A program made the translations under genes and the position numbers. Of a DNA stretch of 35,522 bases, positions 1-10,263 are shown piece by piece. This DNA is from Wuchereria bancrofti (lineage: Eukaryota > Nematoda > Chromadorea > Rhabditida > Onchocercidae). The notes beneath the pieces are model-generated. The model was not told where the DNA came from. It did not search any database and saw only the letters and a list, made by a program, of their open reading frames with translations. The stretch is from the NCBI GenBank assembly GCA_005281725.1, contig SSBO01000023.1:6375-41896 (forward strand), in the 5' to 3' direction. The stretch's first letter is position 1. The number at the start of each line of letters is the position of its first letter.

Positions 1-162
1 GTTTGCGTTTTTTACATATGGATTTATATATAATCCATATATATTGATTGATTCTATTTATGTACATAAGATTGGAATGAGGATAGCAGCGAGACTAAAA
101 TGTAAAAAAAGTAGAAAAGGTATTAAAAATTTATTTTTACCAATTAACTTTGTGTTTTTTAG

Positions 163-1290
163 CACCTTCCGGAAAATCGAAACGAGCGCGAGTTTATCAA
201 ACTGACGACGTAACCCACAAAGTGGAATGGAAACCTGTTGAAGCCGGTATGAATTAGTATGTTGTTGCTAAGTTAGTAAAGATTAAATGTCTTCTTATAA
301 TAAGGAAACTTATCATGTCGATTATGATTTAATAAAAATGTTAGAAATATTTCTTCTGCCACCTGTTCAGAAAAAGCGTAATTTAAATAAGATAAATTCG
401 TTGAATAAATGAAGTTTTCTTTTTTTAGTAAGGTAAATAAATATATGGAAGTATTGAAGATGAACATTCTACTGATGTACGACTCTTCAATCAGAGCATA
501 TACGAAAGCCCATTTATATGTAATGTTGGTGATCCAGATTTAGTAACTGTTCGGAATATGCCAGAATTCATCAGTTCAAATGAACTTTTCAGGGATTATA
601 CCTTCGAAAGTAAGTTTGTTCCCGAAATTACTTTTCCCTTTGTCTCATATTCTTCTTTTTTCATATTCTTTCCTTTCCTTTCTTTCAGTGAATTTAGCTA
701 ATTTTAATGAATTAATTGTTCGATTAGGGATAATTTCAAATAAAAATTGGAAAATTTTGTTCTCACCAGCTTTTTCATACCAAAAATTCAATTCTAGAAT
801 TTTATTCATTCCATTTTAAAAACCATAGGATGTGAGGGATTAGAACTTAGCTCCTGAGATATTAGAATTCTTGTTGCTTTTGTAACTGTCCTTTAATTCC
901 GTTTTGAAATTATCACTGGCATATCTTGCCTTTGTTCTATTCAATATCTTTGATTTAACACTCTTCTCTCTGTTTTCAAAGATGTTCTCTCGTATTAGAA
1001 TGTTATCTTTAAATTATGCCATTGTTTTACTGTTTTAACTTACCTTTTAAATTTACATCGTTAAAAAAACAATAATTGGAAGTTTGGAAGCAATGATAAA
1101 GAATTTAAATGAGTTTCTTTTTCTCGTGCTGTTTGCAAAAGGAAGTCTTAGAAGATCAAAGTGATCTTATTGAAGCATTGATTTCTGTAATCTTTTGTTG
1201 ATTTCATAGCTTTTGGATTTACGAACTTTAGATTCGAGAAGCGTTTCAGGCACATTAGATTATCAGACCAAAATATTTTATAGAAATTTT
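163..1290 (+). CDS. Unrecognised multi-exon gene, 5' end cut by window edge
   Basis: Four exons chain with compatible phases: 163-246 (after TTTTTTAG, donor GTATGA), 460-609 (donor GTAAGT), 1146-1186 (donor GTAATC) and 1210-1290 (after TTTCATAG, donor GTTAGA). The peptide includes PSGKSKRARVYQTDDVTHK, then EHSTDVRLFNQSIYESPF, VTVRNMPEFISSNELFRD, EDQSDLIEALIS and LDLRTLDSRSVSGTLDYQ. It is charged and soluble with no visible membrane span. The start codon lies left of the window. The acceptors chosen at 460 and 1146 are not T-rich; the better TTTTTTAG at 421-428 leads into an in-frame stop, so the true border of exon 2 is unsure and coding-looking residues just upstream (YGSIED) may be lost. 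The 3' end is not identified: frame 1210-1395 runs to a stop through AT-rich DNA that looks intronic after 1290. I do not recognise the family. Confidence 0.5.
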
Positions 1291-1832
1291 GTTAGAATTT
1301 CGATACTTAACTTTAACTTCGTGATATTGAAATTCACGACAGCAATTGCTTTTCTGTTTTATACATTAATCATTGATAAGATTTTAATGATTTAACAGAT
1401 ACTATTATTTTAAAGATTTTTATTTCTTTTTTTTAAAAATTTTTCTTCACATGTATTTTCTGTTTTTATATAAAGTTCATTTAAATTACAATTTAATACT
1501 AACAAATTTAAATGTTATCATCAAAACATAGCCATATGGAATAAAATATTATCAGATATAAATGCTTAAAATTTTATAATTAGACAAAAAATATATTATT
1601 AGCAATTTAATTGCTTCATTAATTTTTCATTCAGCATTTTTCGTTTCTTTTTGACAATTGTTATTTTGCTAAAAGGAACAAAAAAGAAAAACTGTTTAAT
1701 TTTTCTAAATAATTAAAAGATTCGATAAATTATTATAGCAAAAACAATTTGATTAGAATTAATTTTATTTGTTTTCAAATAATTTCACTTTTTGATAATA
1801 TGCAAACAAAATTTATTAATTAATCATTCCAG
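1291..1832. other. AT-rich stretch, no gene seen
   Basis: Homopolymer-rich AT sequence between the last supported exon of the left gene and the acceptor at 1832. No exon, RNA or repeat is supported. It may be intron or intergenic space. Confidence 0.5.
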
Positions 1833-1842
1833 GAAATCTCAC

Positions 1843-2629
1843 ATGTCAAATAGTGATAATTTCGGTAATATTCAAGTATTATTCCTACTTTACCTTGCTA
1901 CCGTTTCATATTTTTCATTACTCATTGAATATAACCCTAATTATCAGTCACTTATCATTGCTATAATACTTTTATCACTACCTTATATCATTTCCATATT
2001 TATTGATATACGATTCTTCCAATTATTAATTACTACTACTTCTGCTACCGTTTTTTAGTTTTTACTCCTTATTTTCCCTATTTTTTCTTTCTTTCATTTT
2101 GAAATTAATCTTTAAGTTATTTCAAATGATTATACACTAAGTAAACATCATTTTTCCATTTTCTCTTTGAACTACGTTTTAGGTAGGTTAATATTTGGCA
2201 AACAATCAAAATTATTTCAAATTTTGTTTTTTTATTTTTATTTAAATTAAAATTATTTAAATTTTATTTAAATTTTGGTTTGTTTATTTAAATTAAAATT
2301 CAACTTTTTCCTTGTTTCAAAAATATAATATTCATTCTTTCCAGTTAATTCTTATATTACTACCATATTTACCACTTCTGTTAACGTTATGTGTCATAAT
2401 AAGACAATGTCAAATGGAATCATTTTGGATGCATAATCGATCATTAAAAATGGCATTGCTAATAATTAACTTTTTTCAACTAATCAAAAAATGGAGATTA
2501 GCTGTAGAACTTTTTGAAGCAAATTTTCATATTGCTATTGTTATCGATAATATTGGTGATAATTATCATTTACGAATCATTTTAAATAATTTGTATAAGA
2601 TTGTAAAATATTTTATGCTAACAAATTAA
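1843..2629 (+). CDS. Putative multi-pass membrane protein, two exons, about 163 aa
   Basis: Exon 1 runs 1843-2049 (donor ACC|GTTTTT) and exon 2 runs 2345-2629 (acceptor TTTCCAG at 2338-2344); both borders are phase 0 and the joined frame ends at TAA. The ATG sits 10 bases after the strong acceptor ATTCCAG ending at 1832, which fits an SL trans-spliced start, although an upstream cis exon is possible. Hydrophobic segments: about residues 11-27 (VLFLLYLATVSYFSLLI), 34-52 (SLIIAIILLSLPYIISIFI) and 70-90 (LILILLPYLPLLLTLCVIIR), then a polar tail containing IKKWRLAVELFEANF. The family is not recognised; a fragment of a nematode chemoreceptor-like protein is one possibility. An alternative donor at 2496 could join to a further hydrophobic exon at 2942. 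AT bias makes spurious hydrophobic frames likely, so confidence is moderate. Confidence 0.4.
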
Positions 2630-2941
2630 TCTTCACAAAAATTTTAACTAAATTTTTATTATTTATCACATTTTATTATATATATATATACAATAAAAAT
2701 GCATATATGTATATATGCATCATGAAATTCTATTATAAAAAATTTTTCAAAAGTAGCAATTAGCTTTGAAGAAATATCTATCTTTTAATTTCATATATTT
2801 TAATTATAGCGTTGCAGTATTCCTATCCTAACTATTATCATTTCTTCATTATCATAAATAGATTAACCTACAAATGTAAATTTTTGAAATTTTTGAAAAT
2901 TTTGAAATATTTTAAATTAACAAAAATTTTTTGAATTACAG

Positions 2942-3016
2942 ATAGCACATGGATTAACCTTATTAATGCCTTTTCTATCAGCTTTATTTCTCATTTCAAT
3001 TGTGAGAAGTTATTGA
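2942..3016 (+). other. Possible terminal exon with a membrane segment
   Basis: Acceptor TTGAATTACAG ends at 2941. A phase-0 frame then gives IAHGLTLLMPFLSALFLIS followed by IVRSY and a stop at 3014-3016. It could be the last exon of an alternative form of the 1843-2629 gene, joined from a weak donor at 2496. The other phase-1 frame is also open for about 40 codons, so the call is weak. Confidence 0.2.
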
Positions 3017-3659
3017 CAGGGAACTATTCAACATTTTCAACAGCTTTTACGATGGATTTGCCATAAAAAGTAAAAGATAAAATTGATTATAATGTGGAAA
3101 CAATGCATTCAATTATTGCTGGACAAATGCGCCAACGACAACTTTTTAATAATTGTTTGTCTAACATTTAATATTTTAACAACTACTTTTGTGCTAGTTA
3201 TCATTCAAATTTTACACATGCATTTTTTTTCCTAATAACTAACTTTTTTCTAAAATAAATCTAAAGTTTATGATACTTTGATTACTTCTCTTTTTTTTGG
3301 TAAGTTATATTATTATTGTTGATGATTGTAATTATTGGTAAGCATAAGTTTTTTCACAAACTTTTTTTAAAAAAAAGGAAATTTAATAATAATGCTAAAT
3401 TTAAAAATGCACTATGATTAATATGCCATAAAATAATATTTATTTTTTGATAGTTTAACTGAGATGAATGAAGATTTTAACAGAAAAAGTTACTAATTTA
3501 ACAATGATTATAATCTAATAATTAAACTCTCTTGTCTGTGACAATTATTTGAATGAATCCTAATGATATCTCTTTTATTAATTAATACTTACATACCGTT
3601 TTATAGAAAAGTTAATTTCAATTAAAATAAAACTAATAAGTTAATAATATTGAGAGTAA
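3017..3659. other. AT-rich intergenic stretch, nothing seen
   Basis: Homopolymer-rich AT sequence between the plus-strand membrane gene and the 3' end of the minus-strand zinc-finger gene. No exon or repeat is supported. Confidence 0.5.
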
Positions 3660-4144
3660 TTAATGTGGTATGAATTTCACCTTTATGATATACGAATGAA
3701 AATTTTTATATAGTCGATGACGTCGCATAAATCTAATATCACAAAATGCTCGATTACATATATCACAGTGATAAGGCCGTTCTACACTATGCATTACTTT
3801 AATATGAAATTCAAGCTCTTCCGATTTATTAAATGATCGACTGCACCAATTACACTGACACAACAATTTCTTAGTATGTACTAATTTATGACGATTTTGA
3901 AGATAATCACGTTGACTAAATGGTCGACCACATATGCTACACTGATACGGCCGTTTCGCAGTATGCAATGATCGATAATGACGTTCAAGAGGTTCCGATT
4001 TCGGGAATGATAAGCTGCATGAATTACACTGATGATATGACATATCAATAATATTGCTAGCGTTTTGTTTTTAGACGTACGTAACGTGAGTAACTGATTA
4101 CACTTATCACAAATATTTGATTGTTTATTATCTGGAATTACCAT
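3660..4144 (-). CDS. Small C2H2 zinc-finger protein, 5' part out of frame
   Basis: An uninterrupted 127-codon frame from the ATG at 4043-4041 to 3660 encodes four C2H2 fingers: CNSC...H-x4-H, CSIC...H-x3-H, CNWC...H-x4-H and CDIC...H-x6-H. The linkers TAKRPYQ, TKKLLCQ and SVERPYH resemble the TGEKPY linker. Classical C2H2 fingers bind DNA through one helix per finger, so a nuclear role is expected. Finger 2 has 13 rather than 12 residues before its first His, and the last His spacing is long. Upstream, an ATG at 4144-4142 opens a different frame, including IPDNKQSNICDKCNQLL, which looks like the start of a fifth finger; no intron of reasonable length restores the frame. Either a one-base error or real decay separates the halves, or translation begins at 4043. 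Confidence 0.65.
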
Positions 4145-4162
4145 ATTCCTTTTGAGTTGCAA

Positions 4163-5784
4163 AAAATGTGAGTGTTGATTGCATTTAGAATCGATTGGCT
4201 AAGTCAGTTGATCAAAGTCATTTTTAGTCGCAATATGCTGAAGTTGTAATGATTATTATGAGTGAATTTCAAATTTTTATGTCTTAATTAGTTATAAAGA
4301 CGAAACATAAATTCAACTCATTTATTCTCTTTAGAATTAATAAAATTATTATTTTTTATTGTCGAGAATTATCGAAAATACATTTATTTAATTTTTTTTT
4401 CATTTAGTTGACAAATTATTCATAATTATTACATAACTTACTACAATTCGATCACTTGAAAAATTAAGTAATATAGGAAGAAACTCATTGCGTTTAGCGA
4501 AATTGTTTCTTCTTGAATACCCTTTAAAAATTATTTAAATTTCAATTATTTGTTTAAATTAACGATTGATGTATACTTAAGATAGCTATGATTCTTTCCT
4601 TACTTTGTTTGTGGAATTGTTTAACTGCAAGTAATTATTCATTAAAAAAGCGACAAGTTTTCATACAATTAAATAACTTGTTTTCATACAATTAAGTAAC
4701 TTGTTACTCAACTAATTATTAATTTATGCATCAATTTTTTAACATTTAATTTTAAAGAAAGAAACAAATATATGCATACATCGATGTTTTTGTTTTAATG
4801 GAAATACTTATGACTATTTGACCAGGGGTAAATAGGCTTAAGTTATCTTTTGGGAATAGTTGTGAGCATATGCTAGGTAATCAGGGTCAAAATGTTGTGA
4901 AAAAATAAACAATGATTTAACTAATTAGATAAAACTAATAAAATTTATGAAAAATTTTTCAAAAAACGGGATTTTTCCCGATTAAAATTTTCTAGGTAAT
5001 AAACAATGAAATAATTTTTTGAGAGCATAAGTTTGTTTTTTATTTACGAAAAATGTTGATATAAAGATTAAAAGCCAAAACATTTTTCGTTTTTCATGCG
5101 ATAATTTCAGTTTTATATCATCCATAATATATCACAGCTATAACTTACCAAACATAATTTATTGCATTCCAAATTTTTAATTAAAAATTATTTCGTGATA
5201 AATAAAAAATTTTTGATGAAATTTTTAAAAATGTTATTTTACCTTTCAAATTGATCACTTTATTGATTGGTCTGAAATGAATTTTTCCTTTTTTTTTGTT
5301 ATTTGCATTACCATTACTTTTTTTATTGTAAATAATACTTTTCTTCTTTCCATGTTCTCGATTTTAAAATACAAACATTGTTATGTTAATGTACAAAATG
5401 TTTTCAAAGCTATTTGTTAGCTTTTCTTGTATCATAAAGATTACTAATGATGCAAATTTTTGATTTGATTTAAAATTTAATTGATAATTGCTAGATTACA
5501 TTATTCATTTCAACTATATTTGCAATATATGCAACATATAAAACTTACTATCATTTATAAACTTCAGTTTTTTCTTTTTGATTTTTATGCATATATATGC
5601 CACAATCATTTATTATACTCAATTTCTAATTTTTCGCTTTAAATTTTATTAGAAAAAAATGCACGTTTTATATTTTTTGCAAGACATTAAAAATATTAGA
5701 TCGAATTATTTCAAGTATTTCATTCATATATCAAAAAATTTTTTTTAGACTGTAGTGGGCGAATGTATCAAAAATTTTTCTGAT
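4163..5784. other. AT-rich intergenic stretch
   Basis: About 1.6 kb of AT-rich DNA without a convincing exon on either strand. A minus-strand open frame of about 40 codons near 4410-4530 (containing YSRRNNFAKRNEF) has no clear splice sites and is not called. Confidence 0.5.
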
Positions 5785-6085
5785 TTTTCAAGTAGGAAAA
5801 AAGAAACCGAATAATCGATCGCTTATCATTTGTTTATTTAAAATTAATCAATAAAAAAATAAAATAATAGATTTGGGCTATGCTACAGCAGTGAAATGTT
5901 ACGACATAGTTCAAATCACTTCAATTATAACAAANTTTTCAAGTAGGAAAAAAGAAACCGAATAATCGATCGCTTATCATTTGTTTATTTAAAATTAATC
6001 AATAAAAAAATAAAATAATAGATTTGGGCTATGCTACAGCAGTGAAATGTTACGACATAGTTCAAATCACTTCAATTATAACAAA
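5785..6085. repeat. 150-bp direct duplication across an N (contig overlap)
   Basis: Bases 5785-5934 recur at 5936-6085, separated by one N at 5935. The second copy begins exactly after the N and the first ends exactly before it. This is the signature of two overlapping contigs joined without merging rather than a biological tandem repeat. Confidence 0.9.
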
Positions 6086-6348
6086 ACATATTAGCATGAA
6101 AACGTAAAAAACTAGGAAAAATTGGATTATAAAGAGAGTTACACAGAAATGGCAGAATATTTCAATTAACTTTAAACGAGTAAAATTTTTCACATAAAAT
6201 TCACATATACAAGCCATGAATTAATCATTTTTTCGTTTAAATCTATTTAGACTTTACATATTGCTAATCTTTAATTTATTATATTAAATTGAATTACTGA
6301 AATTGATATAATACAAATACTAATTATTAAATCAGTACGGTTAACCAT
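6086..6348. other. AT-rich spacer
   Basis: No exon or repeat seen. It lies just downstream (on the minus strand) of the tail-anchored protein frame ending at 6349. Confidence 0.4.
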
Positions 6349-6730
6349 TCAGATAAATGATATGCGGACGAGAAATAAGACAATTAGTAAAATAAGTGCA
6401 AATTTTATATATGGCAAATCAGATATATCTTTTTCCAACTTTTCATCAACTTTTCTTTGCTGTTTAATATAAGAAATTTGATTGGTTCAAATTCCGCAGA
6501 AATTTTTTCTACTTGACCTTTGATTCTTTCAATTAACTCTCTACCACCACCGCTATCATTAAGACCACTTTTGTCACCAACACTAATACCATCACCACCC
6601 ACCAGTACCAGTGGCACCATTATCAACACTTTTCGTTACTACTGCTTTTTTTGGTTCGGAAGGTGATCGTTTTTCGGTGAATGAATCTTCGCATGCAATT
6701 GTCTTAACTTATCATCATCTGTTTTCCTTT
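6349..6730 (-). CDS. Tail-anchored or single-pass protein exon, frame broken at three points
   Basis: Minus-strand exon after acceptor GTTTCAG (AG at 6732-6731). Coding-like peptide continues through three one-base frame changes: KTDDDKLRQLHA, then EDSFTEKRSPSEPKKAVVTK, then GDKSGLNDSGGGRELIERIK and GQVEKISAEFE, then NQISYIKQQRKVDEKLEKDI and finally PYIKFALILLIVLFLVRIS before TGA at 6351-6349. The layout is a polar, Ser/Gly-rich linker, a charged possible coiled coil, and one C-terminal membrane helix, as in tail-anchored proteins. The breaks are one base missing near 6690, one extra G in GGTGGGTGG near 6600, and one A missing near 6487. All are single-base and two lie in short runs, so sequencing error is more likely than pseudogenisation. 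The N-terminal exons and family are not identified. Confidence 0.45.
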
Positions 6731-6904
6731 CTGAAACAAAAACAGAAAATAACACTTTAAAATGAGAATAATAGGAAGAAATGTAAAGAAAATTTTAAAA
6801 ATGACAAAATAAAAAAAAGATAGCTATTTTTTTTAGTGTTAGCATTTACATAGAAAAAGAAAAAAGGAAAAATCAATTTATTTGGATGAAAAGGAAATCG
6901 AATT

Positions 6905-7529
6905 TTATGAAATATCTTCAGCATCAGTTTCATCAATATCTGTTAAATGGTCATCAAATTCAAACATTGGCTTGGCATATCGTTTTTTGCACGTAGTGCT
7001 TCAATTTCACGTTCAATCTTTTCATTATCAATTACTGCCTACAATGAAATAAATATGACAAAATATTTTGAAATATTATTTGTGTACATAATACATAAAT
7101 TTTTGAAGAAAATAATGAAATTGAATAAAAATTGTATAAATTTTTATTATTTAAATTAAGAGAAAAATAAATGAAAAGTTCGAGTTTATATTTTATTAAT
7201 AACTAATTAATATATTCTATTAACGAGCTATTTTTTTCCTTATATTTTATAATAATTAAAGTAAATATTCGTTGTACTTATTAGACATGTTATTGATTTA
7301 TTTCTTAATCAGTAAAGAAGAAATAAATATAGAAAAGTTTAAAAATGATTATACATTAGGGATGCAGTTTTGATGATAACATTCTTTTCTTTTTTTCATT
7401 TTTTGTTTTTAGTAAATATTAACAAGAAAATTAACAAATTTACCGGTGCACGGAATTTCTGTCCATACTTAGTAACTGTTTGACCTTGTAAATGTAGTAC
7501 AGTATCAGCTATTTTCTCATTTTTATATT
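6905..7529 (-). CDS. Acidic coiled-coil-like protein, last two exons
   Basis: Exon 7529-7444 (acceptor TTTTATAG, donor CCG|GTAAAT) encodes NEKIADTVLHLQGQTVTKYG then QKFRAP. Exon 7038-6905 (acceptor ATTGTAG) joins in phase 0 and encodes VIDNEKIEREIEALRAK, then YAKPMFEFDDHLTDIDETDA and EDIS before TAA. The joined 3' part is 72 residues, with a charged heptad-like stretch (IEREIEALRAKKR) and a very acidic C terminus. The frame shifts once, inside the A6 run at 6983-6988; one more A would make exon 2 exactly 45 codons including the stop. The phase-1 upstream exon was not found. The family is not recognised. The tail-anchored frame 6349-6730 lies 175 bases downstream on the same strand and could be a second gene of an operon, but this is a guess. 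Confidence 0.6.
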
Positions 7530-8289
7530 CTATAAAATTGAAAATCTTTTTGAAATTATCAAAAATATATTTGATAGTTTTTCAAATTGATATAATAATA
7601 AATCGTATAAGGCTAGAATTTCAAATAATAATCAAATAAATTAGTAATGCAAAATTTGAGAAATTTTCAACTTATAATAAAGTTTGAAATCCAAAATTTT
7701 ATTACTTCCGTAGTATATCGATTACTGAATATATTACTAAATTATCTGTAAAAGAAGAAAAACAAGCCTCCAACTTGAATTTTGACTCGGCCAACCTAAA
7801 ACATACACGTATATAAGTATTCTACATTCAGGTGAGGAAGAGAAAGAAGAGAAACAGAGAAAGAAACAAAGAGATCGAAATATAATGCTTACATAGAAAG
7901 GTAGTGAAATTTTTCAATTAAATTTGTTTTAAAATAGCGAAAAATAGCATTTCCTTTTAGTAACGAAGAGAAAAAAAACAATTCAGAATCATTCAAAAAT
8001 CAAAACTAAGAATTCAAATGCTTGAGGTTTGTTTATGTTTAGCTGAAAATAATTTGATTAATTTTTCTTTACAAACCAAAAAAGAAAAGAAACGAAAAGG
8101 GTGATCATATAGATCAGTAAAAAAATAAAAATAAACTTGCTAGCATATTTTTCATATTTTCGTTGAGTTAGTAATTCGTCATTTTTTTTCATTGTTTTAA
8201 ATTACTCGATATAATTCAAAATATTTCTTCTTCAATCTAACTCTTAAGCATAGACGATCAAACAAATTAGAGAAATATTTGTTCTATTA
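7530..8289. other. Intron or intergenic, minus-strand gene region
   Basis: Mostly AT-rich. A short less AT-rich patch near 7785-7860 (purine-rich GAGGAAGAGAAAG run on the plus strand) has a TTTTAG acceptor on the minus strand but no frame I trust. Confidence 0.35.
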
Positions 8290-8712
8290 ATCAATGTATG
8301 ATTGCTAAATCCACCTGTGCATGGTACCTGAAATATAACATTATATTCTATTTGTTTTATTAATCAAATTAATTCAATGGAATTAAAAAAAATAGATAAG
8401 ATTTATTTAATAAATAAATTAGAGAGAAAAATTGAGAAAAACGAGAGAGAAGAAAGGAGAGATGAGGAGGTGAAGACAAGAAAAAATTCTTTTCTAAAGT
8501 AATATGAAGAAATGAATCATTTTCCATTTGGTACAAAAAAAATATAGTTCACATTTAATTGATATGGTATGATAATGAAATCTGGTGATAAAAAAAGAAC
8601 CCATATGAGAAATACGTCCGTATAAGTACTGGTGAAGCTACAATATATGACATATCCCAGTAGAATGAAACTGGTAAGAAACAACTGTATGCTATTACTA
8701 AGTTCTATTAAA
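8290..8712 (-). CDS. Possible exons of a membrane protein
   Basis: After acceptor CTTTGCAG (AG at 8714-8713) a minus-strand frame encodes IELSNSIQLFLTSFILLGYV then IYCSFTSTYTD, giving one good membrane helix. A donor GAC|GTATTT at 8616 joins in phase 0 to an exon starting at 8327 (acceptor ATTTCAG) that encodes VPCTGGFSNHTLINRTN, with two potential N-glycosylation sites. If the donor is not used the frame runs on to a stop near 8520. Neither the upstream exon nor the 3' end is clear, and the family is unknown. Confidence 0.25.
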
Positions 8713-9119
8713 CTGCAAAGAAAAAATGATAGATTTTCAATTAAAAAAAATAAAAAAAAACGAGAAGAAATGAATATTTTTTCAATATGACAATTAAATT
8801 ATAATAAAATGCATGTAAATTAAATTATTTATTGACATTTTTCTTTTCATTTTTATTGCTCTTTACTTCATTTCTGGCTTTTCTTGCTTCTTTCCCTCTT
8901 TTTTAAACCAAATTTTAATAAAATCAAATTTTAATTGAATTTTTTTCTTTTACATTAACAAATTAATGATTAATCAATAATCGGTAGAAGAGAAGTTATT
9001 ATTACGTACTAATTTATTATTGGTATCAGTGCCGAAGAAATTTTTTTTTGACAGTTTCTGTTCCATAACTTCCTTTATACTTTTCCTCTCTATTTCCCAC
9101 TCTCCCTCTTTCTCTTTTC
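8713..9119. other. AT-rich stretch, no gene seen
   Basis: No exon with splice sites. Homopolymer runs dominate. Confidence 0.4.
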
Positions 9120-9600
9120 GTAACATTGATACCCTGTAGTGTATTCTTGGTGCACCATTGCAAGGGGACACAATAATATGGTGCGCATAGACAAAAACAA
9201 ATAACACCCCGGAGCTACCGACACACATAAATGTACACACACATGCAGGGACACTCACATACACAGACATACATACACGCACACACAAATATACAGACAG
9301 ACAAACATGTACATTTGGATAGACGGACAGACATATTGGTGGCATAGTGGTGGGTCGCTGTGATAGCGTACACCATGGACTACCGGGTGCACACTCACAC
9401 AGACGTACCAATCGATTGGTACCCTAATGATAGATGAGAGGGAGAGAAGGTAGTTGTGTGATGGTAGCTTAGGTTGACAGAGAACCGATGGAAAGGATAG
9501 AATGGCGGTATAGTAGGTGAGCAGAGAGGCACCGCACATTACTACCAGATGGATGGATGGAACCACAGCACAACAACACATCTATCCATATTTCTCTTTT
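9120..9600. other. GC-richer island, no supported gene
   Basis: Base composition here is visibly less AT-rich than the surroundings. Two overlapping minus-strand frames cross it, but their peptides are dominated by repeat-derived CVCL/SVYL strings and they have no splice or family support. The island also carries GGATGGATGG near 9550. It could be a promoter or 5' region, a degraded transposon or an unrecognised RNA; the sequence alone does not decide. Confidence 0.4.
9221..9334. repeat. Degenerate CA / ACAGACAT simple repeat
   Basis: ACACACAT, ACATACAC and ACAGACAGACA units run imperfectly through this stretch on the plus strand (TG-rich on the minus strand). It is imperfect enough to be old. 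Confidence 0.7.
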
Positions 9601-9939
9601 CAGTACTATCAACTAAAACTACTGGTATTACTATGACTACAGCTTACTACGATTGTTAATTAATTAAATTCAATTTAAATTTCATTTCATACATAGCATA
9701 TTTACAAACGAAATGGAATTTTTTATATTTGGGTTAGAGTTAAAGAGAAGTGAAGATGAATAACAGAAATAAGAAATAATGATAGGATAATAGGAGAAAT
9801 TAGTTAGTTAATTAATTAATTATGGCATTAATATTTCAAATAGTTTTGGAATATTTGAGATACTTTGAAAAGTAATATCAATTAATCAATCAATCAGATG
9901 TGATAATGTGATATTTGTAATGTATGTTTATACTTTTTT
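9601..9939. other. AT-rich stretch, nothing seen
   Basis: Contains a TTAATTAATTAATTA run near 9809-9823 and ATCAATCAATCA near 9885-9897. No exon is supported. Confidence 0.4.
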
Positions 9940-10037
9940 CTACCCTTTAACTTCTTCAGCAGTTAATTTCGTTGCTTTTTTTTCGAACATTTCATATTGT
10001 TCAACGGGTATTTTGATATTTTTCCGAAGAAAAAAAT
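9940..10037 (-). CDS. 3'-terminal exon of an unrecognised minus-strand gene
   Basis: Acceptor AAATTATAG (AG at 10039-10038) opens a phase-1 exon of 98 bases encoding FFLRKNIKIPVEQYEMFEKK then ATKLTAEEVKG and TAG at 9942-9940. Codon use is far less AT-driven than the flanks and the peptide is charged, which supports coding. The upstream exon is not identified. It must lie toward or beyond the plus-strand start at 10264, so the two genes are head-to-head or overlapping. A 48-codon minus-strand frame near 10195 (starting MTPSRYCRSIKKI) is one candidate, without good splice support. Confidence 0.5.
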
Positions 10038-10240
10038 CTATAATTTGTTCATAAAAAAAAGTGTGAAATGAGTGAATAAAAGAAAAGTTTGCAGATGGAA
10101 TATGTCGGTACAAAATAAATGCAAATAGTATCCGCTGAATGATATGTCAAAAATGTTATCTTTTTAATCGATCTACAATAACGGGACGGCGTCATTCAAA
10201 GGAAAAAGAAAAATTGCCGAAAAGAAAAAGGAAAAAAAAG

Positions 10241-10249
10241 ATATTGCAG
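10241..10249 (+). promoter_or_regulatory. Probable SL trans-splice acceptor
   Basis: ATATTGCAG ends 14 bases before the ATG at 10264. A strong acceptor this close to a start codon, with no upstream donor-linked exon, is typical of SL trans-spliced nematode genes. Confidence 0.5.
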
Positions 10250-10263
10250 GGTGAATTTTGTTA

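Noticed and set aside
580..819. 79-codon plus-strand frame
   Set aside because: It starts inside exon 2 of the left gene in the wrong frame and runs through the T-rich intron.
8974..9581. Two overlapping minus-strand frames of 145 and 108 codons
   Set aside because: Their peptides are mainly the translation of TG-rich simple repeats (CVCL, SVYL strings). Neither has splice or family support.
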